Assembly (NCBI GenBank): GCA_030672555.1
Contig: DAOVGD010000104.1
Coordinates: 1-6,339 of the forward strand
DNA length: 6,339 nt
Reading direction: 5' to 3'
DNA from: Desulfobacterales bacterium
GTDB lineage: Bacteria > Desulfobacterota > Desulfobacteria > Desulfobacterales > C00003106
This document shows positions 1 through 5,267 of this stretch, piece after piece. Below the pieces are notes generated by a model, which was given only the letters and a program-made list of their open reading frames with translations, ran no database searches and was not told the DNA's origin. Numbering within the stretch: position 1 is the first letter of the stretch; each line of letters starts with the position of its first letter. Made by a program: the position numbers and the translations under genes.

Positions 1-212
1 CGGAACTCTTGAACACCATTGCCGGCCGAATTATGGCCGGGATAGTATCCCATGAAGATACCTTCAGGCTCGGCCTTCCTGAAACCGGGGTGGGGTTTTT
101 TGACGAAACCGATCTTCCAGTGGTAAAGTGTGTCTTTGAAGTAGAAGAAGATCGTTTTTCTCTTGCAGCCTGCGGGGACGCGCTACCCGGAATAATGTCC
201 CAGGATATTTGA
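1..212 (+). CDS. CheX-like chemotaxis phosphatase domain protein, C-terminal part (partial)
   Basis: Only the last 69 or so codons are present; the reading frame is open to the left edge (first full codon at base 3) and stops at TGA 210-212. The visible protein begins ELLNTIAGR, which fits the E-x2-N signature of the CheC/CheX/FliY phosphatase fold, where the Glu and Asn act on phospho-CheY-type receivers. It continues with a LGLPETGVG stretch, as in CheX-like domains, and a short beta-rich tail. In the family the domain occurs alone or fused to receivers; the missing N-terminus prevents a choice. A TTG at base 9 could formally start translation, but it would cut off the Glu of the motif, so the gene almost certainly begins outside the window. 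A hybrid kinase lies 200 bases downstream on the same strand, consistent with a signalling neighbourhood. The family call rests on short motif resemblance and is moderate. Confidence 0.5.
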   Translation, partial: ELLNTIAGRIMAGIVSHEDTFRLGLPETGVGFFDETDLPVVKCVFEVEEDRFSLAACGDALPGIMSQDI

Positions 213-231
213 TATAGGAGAACTAATAATC

Positions 232-327
232 ATGGGTAATCCCCCGGCTTTGCCGGAGGGACGTGACTTTCCAGGTGAAAACGAAACAAGTCGAGACATA
301 ACAGACCCAGGGAGTGAACTCTTATAA
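232..327 (+). CDS. Doubtful 31-residue ORF in the leader region
   Basis: An ATG at 232 opens a 31-codon frame ending TAA at 325-327. An AGGAG sequence at 216-220 precedes it, but with a long 11-base spacing. The predicted peptide begins MGNPPALPEGRDFPGE, is hydrophilic, and shows no domain, signal peptide or membrane segment I recognise. Codons 4-9 are made by the GC-rich hairpin at 241-259, so that part of the peptide may simply be a read-through of a structural repeat. It could be a small protein, the stub of a degraded gene that once followed the CheX-like gene, or chance. I lean towards chance or a remnant. Confidence 0.15.
   Translation: MGNPPALPEGRDFPGENETSRDITDPGSELL
241..259. repeat. 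GC-rich hairpin (CCCCCGGC-TTT-GCCGGAGG)
   Basis: Bases 244-248 and 252-256 form a perfect 5-bp GC stem around a TTT loop. A C/A mismatch (243/257) and two more C-G pairs extend it. No T-run follows (the next bases are GACGTGACTT), so it is not a classical intrinsic terminator. Short GC hairpins like this are often scattered intergenic repeats; copy number cannot be judged from one window. Confidence 0.5.
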
Positions 328-334
328 AACTGTT

Positions 335-390
335 AAAGGCTTAATCCCGTGTTATCAGAGATACCAGTCGGATGGGCCTTTTGTGTTTTT
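335..390 (+). terminator. Possible weak terminator or structured leader upstream of the kinase gene
   Basis: AAAGGC at 335-340 can pair perfectly with GCCTTT at 376-381, closing a 35-base loop. Inside it, AATCCCG (343-349) and CGGAT (369-373) could pair partly. The 3' side runs into a T-rich stretch ending TTTTT at 386-390. This could end transcription from the CheX-like gene before the kinase, but the loop is long and the stem short. It matches no riboswitch consensus that I recognise. Confidence 0.25.
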
Positions 391-402
391 CTTGGGGTAA
401 TT

Positions 403-407
403 GGAGA
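403..407 (+). promoter_or_regulatory. Ribosome binding site deciding the kinase start
   Basis: GGAGA lies 8 bases before the ATG at 416. The in-frame TTG at 401 overlaps this site and has no Shine-Dalgarno sequence of its own, so ATG 416 is preferred as the start. Confidence 0.6.
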
Positions 408-415
408 ATGTTCCA

Positions 416-2023
416 ATGGACACAAAAGCGACCTATGAAGAGTTGGAACAAACAGTTAAGCAGTTAGAGAAGGAAGTTGTTAAGCATAGGCGCACGGAGG
501 AGGCGCTGCGGGAGAGTGAGCAAAAACTTGCAGGGATTATCGATTCTATAACCGATTGCATGTTCATGATGGACGAGCAACATACTATTGTATGGACCAA
601 CGATGTTGCAAGGGGTCTGTTCGGATCAGATCTGGTTGGCAAGAAGTGCTATAGCGCTTATCAAGGGCGCGATACGCTTTGCGAACCATGTATCGTTAAA
701 AAGTGCTTTAACGATGGAAGAACCCATGAATTTGAAACGGAAGCCATACCATCCGATGGTCATAAAAGGGCCTTCTGGTCTACTGCCAGCGTGGCTGCAT
801 GGTATGAGAACGGCCGACCAAAGACAGTGGTGAAGATTTTACGCGACGTCACGGAACGCAAGAAACTGGAAGCCCAGTTCTTTCAGGCCCAGAAGATGGA
901 GGCTGTTGGGAGATTGGCTGGAGGGATAGCCCACGACTTCAACAACCTCCTTCAGACGATAAATGGCTATAGCATCCTTGTCCTGCGGAGCCTTGGCGAC
1001 GGCGATCCGCTTCGTGAGGACATTGAAGAGATCTTGAGCGCAGGGAGGGAAGCCGCGGCGCTTACCGACCATCTCCTTGAATTCAGCCGCGAACAGAAGT
1101 CTCAGATAAGACCCGTTGACTTGAATGCCGTGATAGTCGGCAAGGAGAAGATGCTGCGACGGCTTATCGGCGAGGACATAAAAATTGTCACTAAGTTGGC
1201 AGATCGGCTCAGCCTCGTAAAGGGCGATCCGGGCCAGATCCGCCAGGTTATTATGAACCTTGTTGTTAATGCCCACGACGCGATGCCTGAGGGAGGAACT
1301 CTTACGATCACGACCGAAAATGTAACCCTGGACCATACTCACTGCAAACTTGTCCCGGGTGCGCGGCCCGGCACATTTGTCTGCTTATCGATTTCAGATA
1401 CCGGGATTGGTATTGAAGAAGCGAAGCTGGACCGGATCTTTGAACCCTTTTATACTACCAAGGGACCCGGGGAGGGAACAGGGCTTGGGCTTTCTACCGT
1501 CTACTGTATCATCAGGCAACACAAAGGGTTTACTTACGTTTCAAGTAGTCCAGGGAAGGGCGCTACGTTCAGCATCTACCTGCCGGTTTCTTCCATAGAG
1601 CGGGAAGACGAAACGCGCGATTCGATATCACTTCGGGATGTTCAGGGGAACGGCGAACGCATCCTCCTCGTGGAAGATGAAAGAAGAGTTCGCAATTTTG
1701 TCACGAGAGCGCTTCGTGAAAACGGCTATATCCCTTTTCCTGCTTCCAGTGGAACGGAGGCGCTTACTATCTTTGAGAAAGAAGACGGTAGATTCCACCT
1801 CGTTCTGAGCGATGTGGTCCTCCCCGATACAAACGGTCCCAAATTAGTTGATCAACTTCTGGCTCTCAAACCCGACCTTCGAATTATCCTGGCCAGTGGC
1901 TACACGGGTCGTAAAGCGCAAAGGTCTTTAATACAAGAAAGGGGATACGTCTTTCTGCAGAAACCCTATGAGTTAGCCGACCTGCTTAAAGCCATGAGAG
2001 AAGTCTTGGGAACGCGCGACTGA
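416..2023 (+). CDS. Hybrid sensor histidine kinase: coiled coil - PAS - HisKA - HATPase - receiver
   Basis: This is a 535-residue soluble sensor kinase with no membrane segment, so it should sense a cytoplasmic signal. Numbered from ATG 416: a charged coiled coil at about 6-35; a PAS domain at about 38-146, ending in the RDVTERKK linker; a HisKA helix pair with H-box GGIAHDFNN and phospho-acceptor His173; an ATPase domain with N-box VVNAHDAMP (Asn285), G1 box DTGIGI (328-333), F-box EPFYTTK (343-349) and G2 box GTGLGLS (354-360). The C-terminal receiver (about 414-530) has the acidic pair E420/D421, phospho-acceptor Asp466 in LSDVVLP, Ser494 and Lys516. All catalytic residues are present, so it should autophosphorylate and pass phosphate to its own receiver. 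The PAS carries Cys78, Cys89, Cys92 and Cys97 (C-x10-C-x2-C-x4-C), a possible metal or redox site. An alternative TTG start at 401 adds five residues. No partner response regulator or phosphotransfer protein lies in the window; the CheX-like gene upstream is the only other signalling gene. The output is unknown. Confidence 0.95.
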   Translation: MDTKATYEELEQTVKQLEKEVVKHRRTEEALRESEQKLAGIIDSITDCMFMMDEQHTIVWTNDVARGLFGSDLVGKKCYSAYQGRDTLCEPCIVKKCFNDGRTHEFETEAIPSDGHKRAFWSTASVAAWYENGRPKTVVKILRDVTERKKLEAQFFQAQKMEAVGRLAGGIAHDFNNLLQTINGYSILVLRSLGDGDPLREDIEEILSAGREAAALTDHLLEFSREQKSQIRPVDLNAVIVGKEKMLRRLIGEDIKIVTKLADRLSLVKGDPGQIRQVIMNLVVNAHDAMPEGGTLTITTENVTLDHTHCKLVPGARPGTFVCLSISDTGIGIEEAKLDRIFEPFYTTKGPGEGTGLGLSTVYCIIRQHKGFTYVSSSPGKGATFSIYLPVSSIEREDETRDSISLRDVQGNGERILLVEDERRVRNFVTRALRENGYIPFPASSGTEALTIFEKEDGRFHLVLSDVVLPDTNGPKLVDQLLALKPDLRIILASGYTGRKAQRSLIQERGYVFLQKPYELADLLKAMREVLGTRD

Positions 2024-2038
2024 GGTTGGTTGGAACAC

Positions 2039-2587
2039 TCAAAGTTCCTCGACAGTTATCGTCTCATTTGTGTAGATACAAATTCGTGCCGCGATCTTCA
2101 TTGCGGTCTCTGCAATAGTCCGGGCATCCAGGTCGGTATGCTCAATCAGGGCCAATGCTGCTGCCTGGGCAAAGCTCCCGCCGGAGCCTATTGCCAACAC
2201 TCCTTCATCCGGTTCAATGACATCACCGTTTCCCGAGATCAAGAACAGGTGGTCTTTATCCACCGCTATCAGGATAGCCTCAAGCCGCCTCAGATACTTG
2301 TCTGTCCGCCAGTCCTTTGCCAGCTCCACTGCGGCGCGTGTTATATTGCCACTGAACTGTTCCAGTTTCTTTTCAAATCTTTCAAACAGATTCAATGCGT
2401 CCGCGGTCGCTCCGGCAAACCCTCCTATGATCTTTCCGTTAAAGATCTTCCGCACCTTTACGGCCTTTTGCTTCATGACTGTGTTGTGCAGTGTCACCTG
2501 GCCGTCTCCGGCTACTGCTACGTTGTTGTTGTGTCTAATCGCCAAAATGGTGGTTCCTCTGAAGTTCATATTGTTGTCTGCTGTCAT
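2039..2587 (-). CDS. hslV: ATP-dependent protease peptidase subunit HslV (ClpQ)
   Basis: HslV forms the double-hexamer threonine peptidase chamber of the cytoplasmic HslUV protease, which degrades misfolded and regulatory proteins unfolded by the ATPase HslU. The 182-residue product has the family signatures FRGTTILAI, AGDGQVT and IGSGGS. Thr12 after Gly11 is the likely N-terminal nucleophile once the first 11 residues are removed. The equivalents of mature Asp17 and Lys33 are Asp28 and Lys44, exactly in register, so the site looks intact. A GGAGGG ribosome site (2594-2599, 6-base spacing) lies in the last codons of xerC and supports the ATG at 2585-2587. The internal ATG at codon 7 would give a shorter propeptide but has no visible ribosome site. 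The start codon directly follows the xerC TAA, so translation is probably coupled. Unusually, hslU does not follow: the next gene is the convergent kinase, 15 bases away. Confidence 0.97.
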   Translation of the reverse strand: MTADNNMNFRGTTILAIRHNNNVAVAGDGQVTLHNTVMKQKAVKVRKIFNGKIIGGFAGATADALNLFERFEKKLEQFSGNITRAAVELAKDWRTDKYLRRLEAILIAVDKDHLFLISGNGDVIEPDEGVLAIGSGGSFAQAAALALIEHTDLDARTIAETAMKIAARICIYTNETITVEEL

Positions 2588-3484
2588 TTATTTCCCTCCA
2601 CTTCTTGGATGTGCCTTGTCGTATATTTCCATTAACCTATCGATACTTACATGGGTATATTGCTGTGTAGTGGACAATGTTGCATGTCCGAGGAGTTCCT
2701 GAAGGACCCTTAAGTCTGCTCCGGCATCGAGCATGTGGGTGGCAAATGTGTGTCGAATACCGTGTGGACTGATATGGTGCATCAGCCCTGACTGTTTTAA
2801 AGTATTTTCCAGTACACGGGCCATGGATCGTGTAGTGAGGCGTCCTCCCTTGTTGTTTATGAACAAGGGACTCTCAAGAGAAGGTTTTCCCTCCTTTTTG
2901 GTTCGTTCGGCCAGGTACCGCTTTATAGCGGAAAGGGCCTTTTCCCCTATGGGGACCAGCCGTTCCTTGTTTCCCTTCCCCAGGACCCGTATGATTCCTG
3001 AGTGAAAATCGACGTTGGAGATATTGAGCCCGGCAAGCTCTGCAATCCTGACGCCTGTAGAATAGAGGGACTCTAAAATGGCCTGGTTTCTCTTTCCCAG
3101 GATCGTATCTTTCTGCGGTATGTCTAAGAGGCGAAACATATCATCGACTGACAAGTAATTGGGAATAGTCTTATTTCGTTTGGGCGTCAGAACCCCTTCT
3201 GCGGGATTCTCCTTAAGCGTTCCGGTTCTTAACATAAACCGGAAGAAGGATCGTAGGGCCGATAACTTGCGAGCTATGCTGGTTTTTTTGTCTTTCTTGT
3301 GGAGAAAACCGAGATACGATCGAATGACAAGACCGTCGATCTTTTGAGGGTCAAGGGGGAGATTTGACTCGGTCAGATAATTGCAAAATTCGATCAGGTC
3401 GTTCTTATATCCCCGACACGTATTGGGAGAATATCCCTTTTCACTCGAAAGGTTTTCGATGAATTCTTTGATAGCGTTAGTCAT
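2588..3484 (-). CDS. xerC: Tyrosine recombinase XerC
   Basis: This is a 298-residue site-specific recombinase of the Xer type, the usual XerC/XerD length, which resolves chromosome dimers at dif in the cytoplasm. Residues 1-90 or so form the N-terminal SAM-like core-binding domain (SPNTCRGYKNDL; KLSALRSFFRFM). The catalytic domain carries the complete set: Arg146 (TGVRIAEL), Lys170 (GKGNKERLVP), His241 and Arg244 (HGIRHTFATH), His267 (LLGHATLSTTQQYTH) and nucleophile Tyr276. The start ATG overlaps the pgeF stop in an ATGA, with AGGA 8 bases upstream. XerC is preferred over XerD because xerC-hslV adjacency is common in bacteria and no integrase or mobile-element signs surround it. A XerD or XerA role cannot be excluded from the sequence alone. 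Confidence 0.92.
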   Translation of the reverse strand: MTNAIKEFIENLSSEKGYSPNTCRGYKNDLIEFCNYLTESNLPLDPQKIDGLVIRSYLGFLHKKDKKTSIARKLSALRSFFRFMLRTGTLKENPAEGVLTPKRNKTIPNYLSVDDMFRLLDIPQKDTILGKRNQAILESLYSTGVRIAELAGLNISNVDFHSGIIRVLGKGNKERLVPIGEKALSAIKRYLAERTKKEGKPSLESPLFINNKGGRLTTRSMARVLENTLKQSGLMHHISPHGIRHTFATHMLDAGADLRVLQELLGHATLSTTQQYTHVSIDRLMEIYDKAHPRSGGK

Positions 3485-4242
3485 GACCGTATTCCTATGA
3501 CTGCTCCAAAACGACCCGTGATCTTTTCTCTGCGATATGAAAAGAACTGATCAGTATTGCATCTGGTACAGATGCCGCTTACAGCAATATTGTCCGGACA
3601 GACTCCGGAAAGTTCCAGTTGTTTCCGGCTGATCGTCCAGAAGTCAAAATGGTTGGAAGATACCTCGTATTTTTTAAATGAAGGCGGAAATTCCTCAGAG
3701 TGATTTACAAACTCCGCGCAACACGGCCCCAAGGAAGGACCTATTCCGCACATTAAGTCTTCGGGACGGCAGCCGTAGACCTCCTTCATGACCGAGATGG
3801 TCTTACCAACGATGTTCTGAACGCTTCCGCGCCATCCTGAATGAATATTTGCCGCCACGTTTTTGATCGGATCAAAGACAAGTATTAGCTGACAGTCGGC
3901 ACCCTTTACAAGAAGAAGATAACCGGGCGCATCAGTGATCATGGCGTCAGCTTCATGTTCCTTTAGGTCCGGCTCGTCTTGTTGTGAAAAGACTCTTACC
4001 GTATTTCCGTGAACCTGCCGCACGGAGAGCATACCGGGAATGTTCATAACATCGTTAACCAGGGCGCGGTTCTTTTGTACATTCTCTTTAAGGTCTCCCA
4101 CATCATAACTTAGATTCAATCCCTTGAACTTTCCAGCGCTGTAGCCGCCGTGCCTGGCAAATACACCATGCGCCACGCCGGAAAAGGCCGCAAGATGCGG
4201 AAATTGATAAAATACGGTATTTTTATTACGATTGCAAGTCAA
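3481..4242 (-). CDS. pgeF: PgeF/YfiH family: peptidoglycan editing factor, multicopper-polyphenol-oxidase-like fold
   Basis: This 253-residue protein belongs to the DUF152/YfiH (LACC1-like) family. In E. coli the family member removes wrongly incorporated L-Ser from the first position of peptidoglycan precursors; related proteins act on purine nucleosides. The conserved metal-site residues are present: His78 in RQVHGN, Cys117 in GADCQ and His134 in HSGWRGS. The GIGPSLGPCC motif (166-175) and the C-terminal CTRCNTDQFFSYRR motif (225-238) are also intact. Length is typical. The start is a TTG (4240-4242) with AAGG 6 bases upstream (4249-4252). The next in-frame ATG comes only at codon 65, past conserved sequence, so TTG is the best choice. 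It is the first gene of a pgeF-xerC-hslV operon and overlaps xerC by 4 bases. The old polyphenol oxidase or laccase labels should not be taken literally. Confidence 0.93.
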   Translation of the reverse strand: MTCNRNKNTVFYQFPHLAAFSGVAHGVFARHGGYSAGKFKGLNLSYDVGDLKENVQKNRALVNDVMNIPGMLSVRQVHGNTVRVFSQQDEPDLKEHEADAMITDAPGYLLLVKGADCQLILVFDPIKNVAANIHSGWRGSVQNIVGKTISVMKEVYGCRPEDLMCGIGPSLGPCCAEFVNHSEEFPPSFKKYEVSSNHFDFWTISRKQLELSGVCPDNIAVSGICTRCNTDQFFSYRREKITGRFGAVIGIRS

Positions 4243-4259
4243 AGAAAACCTTATATATT
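4232..4259 (+). promoter_or_regulatory. Possible sigma70-type promoter for the DUF2905 gene
   Basis: TTGCAA (4232-4237) and TATATT (4254-4259) are spaced by 16 bases in an AT-rich divergent region. The predicted transcript would begin near 4266 and leave a leader of about 37 bases that includes the AGGA ribosome site. A consensus TTGACA at 4265-4270 followed 17 bases later by TAATTT (4288-4293) is an alternative, but it would start transcription around base 4300, after the ribosome site. No good minus-strand -35/-10 pair for pgeF was found. Confidence 0.3.
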
Positions 4260-4285
4260 CTTACTTGACAATAGAAGAAAAGGGC

Positions 4286-4296
4286 CCTAATTTAGG
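4286..4296. promoter_or_regulatory. Small palindrome at the DUF2905 ribosome site
   Basis: CCTAA-T-TTAGG is a perfect 5-bp inverted repeat; it touches a second palindrome, AGGGCCCT (4281-4288). Its right arm contains most of the AGGA ribosome site (4294-4297) of the gene starting at 4303. It could be an operator or a small RNA hairpin hiding the ribosome site. At this length chance is a real alternative. Confidence 0.2.
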
Positions 4297-4302
4297 ACAC
4301 CC

Positions 4303-4518
4303 ATGAACCCTAACATTGGAAAAATTTTAATATTTGCCGGTATCGTCATAGTCGGTGTCGGTATCCTTTTGATCCTCGGGCCGAAGATCCCCTGGTTGGG
4401 GCGGCTCCCCGGGGATATCATCATCGAAAAGAAAAATTTTAAGTTCTATTTTCCCATTACTACCAGTATCATTATTAGTGTTATACTGAGCTTGATTCTT
4501 TATCTTCTGAGAAAATAG
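4303..4518 (+). CDS. DUF2905 family small inner-membrane protein
   Basis: The product is a 71-residue protein with two hydrophobic helices, about residues 6-26 and 50-69. They flank a conserved centre, PWLGRLPGDIIIEKKNFKFYFP, which I recognise in two pieces: LGRLPGDI (32-39) and FYFPITTS (48-55). This pattern is characteristic of the DUF2905 family, found as short membrane proteins in many bacteria; no biochemical function is known. The ATG has AGGA 5 bases upstream. The gene is divergent from pgeF across a 60-base intergenic region and convergent with hldC, with the heptad-repeat element just after its stop. The family assignment is confident; the role is not known. Confidence 0.9.
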   Translation: MNPNIGKILIFAGIVIVGVGILLILGPKIPWLGRLPGDIIIEKKNFKFYFPITTSIIISVILSLILYLLRK

Positions 4519-4520
4519 TG

Positions 4521-4558
4521 ATTTGTCATTTGTCATCTGTCATTTGTCATTTGTCATT
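4521..4558. repeat. Left arm of long inverted repeat (TGTCATT heptads)
   Basis: This arm holds five TGTCA units at 7-base intervals (TGTCATT or TGTCATC) and begins two bases after the DUF2905 stop codon. It matches the reverse complement of 4747-4784 at 35 of 38 positions without gaps; the mismatches are at arm positions 11, 25 and 31. Confidence 0.9.
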
Positions 4559-4746
4559 TAAGATTGCACTGCGACGGAATTTTCTAAATAATATATTGTA
4601 GATCAGAAATTTGAAAACTCATAATTTCGAACTAGTAAGCTCTGTAAAATCCTCATGCAAAAACGAGGGACGTTATTCCCCGCTTTGGTAGAGAGTAGAT
4701 CCGATTGATTATATGGTATCCAACTGTAAAAATTGATACGGTTTTT
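4559..4746. other. 188-base AT-rich spacer between heptad-repeat arms, no gene seen
   Basis: The spacer is AT-rich and has no convincing reading frame: one minus-strand frame crosses it but starts in the repeat arm and matches no family. A small CCTC/GAGG inverted repeat (CCTC 4651-4654; GAGG 4666-4669) is the only internal structure noticed. With the two arms it forms a 264-base unit between two convergent genes. Confidence 0.6.
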
Positions 4747-4784
4747 AATGACAGATGACCAATGACAGATGACCAATGACAAAT
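4747..4784. repeat. Right arm of long inverted repeat (AATGACAGATGACC units)
   Basis: This arm contains two tandem 14-base units AATGACAGATGACC followed by AATGACAAAT. The 14-mer is itself two variant heptads, so the arm is a diverged array of the same 7-base period. It ends 12 bases before the hldC stop codon. The long stem could end transcription from both convergent genes, but that is inference. Confidence 0.9.
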
Positions 4785-4796
4785 GCCTCACTTCTG

Positions 4797-5267
4797 TTAA
4801 TCGCAATAGATCTCCACAATCCTCTCAATTATCCCGCTGGTAGATGCCCCCCTAATAAGAGGAATACGGATCACCTCTTCAACTATTTCTTTTCCTATGA
4901 TCTCATCTTCGGCCCAGTCCGCTCCCTTGACCAGAATGTCAGGGAGAAGAGTCTTGATGAGCGCAAGAGGATCCGGCTCGTCAAAGATCGTTATAAAGTC
5001 AACACAGCTAAGTGATGCCAGCACTTCCGCCCGCTGGTCTTCAGGCACGATCGGCCGATTGGAGCCCTTGATCTCAAGGACAGAACGGTCGGAATTCAGA
5101 CCGACCACCAGAATGTCTCCTTTTGCCCTGGCCTCGGTAAGATACCGGACGTGCCCCACGTGAAGAAGATCAAAGCAGCCGTTGGTAAAGACCACTTTCA
5201 ACCCCTGCTCCCTCAATCCTCTAACATCTCTTGCCAATTCATCGCGTTTTTTTATCTTATTAACCAT
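4797..5267 (-). CDS. hldC: D-glycero-beta-D-manno-heptose 1-phosphate adenylyltransferase, stand-alone (RfaE2/HldC)
   Basis: This enzyme transfers AMP from ATP to heptose 1-phosphate, giving ADP-heptose for the LPS inner core in the cytoplasm. The 156-residue protein is a single nucleotidyltransferase domain, matching stand-alone HldC or the C-terminal half of bifunctional HldE. Seen motifs are TNGCFDLLHVGHVRYL, whose HxGH is at residues 36-39; GLNSDRSV (56-63); RPIVPEDQRAEVL (71-83); VKGADW (113-118); and GASTSGIIERI (140-150), which lines up with the usual S-T/S nucleotide-binding motif near the C-terminus. The sugar kinase half is absent, so HldA must be encoded elsewhere. The ATG overlaps the end of the upstream hydrolase gene by 8 bases. 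A strong GGAGG (5271-5275) sits only 3 bases before it, a tight spacing suggestive of coupled translation. The gene implies a Gram-negative envelope with heptose-containing LPS. Confidence 0.94.
   Translation of the reverse strand: MVNKIKKRDELARDVRGLREQGLKVVFTNGCFDLLHVGHVRYLTEARAKGDILVVGLNSDRSVLEIKGSNRPIVPEDQRAEVLASLSCVDFITIFDEPDPLALIKTLLPDILVKGADWAEDEIIGKEIVEEVIRIPLIRGASTSGIIERIVEIYCD

Noticed and set aside
241..260. Intrinsic terminator after the CheX-like gene
   Set aside because: The hairpin is GC-rich, but no T-run follows it.
839..1342. 167-codon minus-strand open frame inside the kinase gene
   Set aside because: It lies opposite the conserved HisKA and ATPase boxes and its translation has no recognisable domain.
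2030..2635. Long plus-strand open frame (201 codons) opposite hslV
   Set aside because: It is antisense to a fully recognisable hslV, has Cys-rich, unstructured composition and matches no family; it is a shadow frame.
2217..2702. 161-codon plus-strand frame over hslV and the end of xerC
   Set aside because: It is antisense to two real genes and crosses their junction; no family features or ribosome site.
2588..3484. Phage or integron integrase instead of XerC
   Set aside because: Length, pgeF-xerC-hslV context and absence of att-like repeats, tRNA or cargo genes favour the housekeeping recombinase.
4327..4536. Minus-strand frame beginning MTNDK opposite the DUF2905 gene
   Set aside because: Its start is made by the heptad repeat and the rest is antisense to a confident family member.
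4521..4784. CRISPR array
   Set aside because: The repeats are 7-base units without regular unique spacers, and the two arms are in opposite orientation; no cas genes are present.
4603..4806. 67-codon minus-strand frame with the peptide LSLVICHWSSVI
   Set aside because: That peptide is the direct translation of the TGTCATT heptad array, and the frame runs across the non-coding spacer; repeat artefact.
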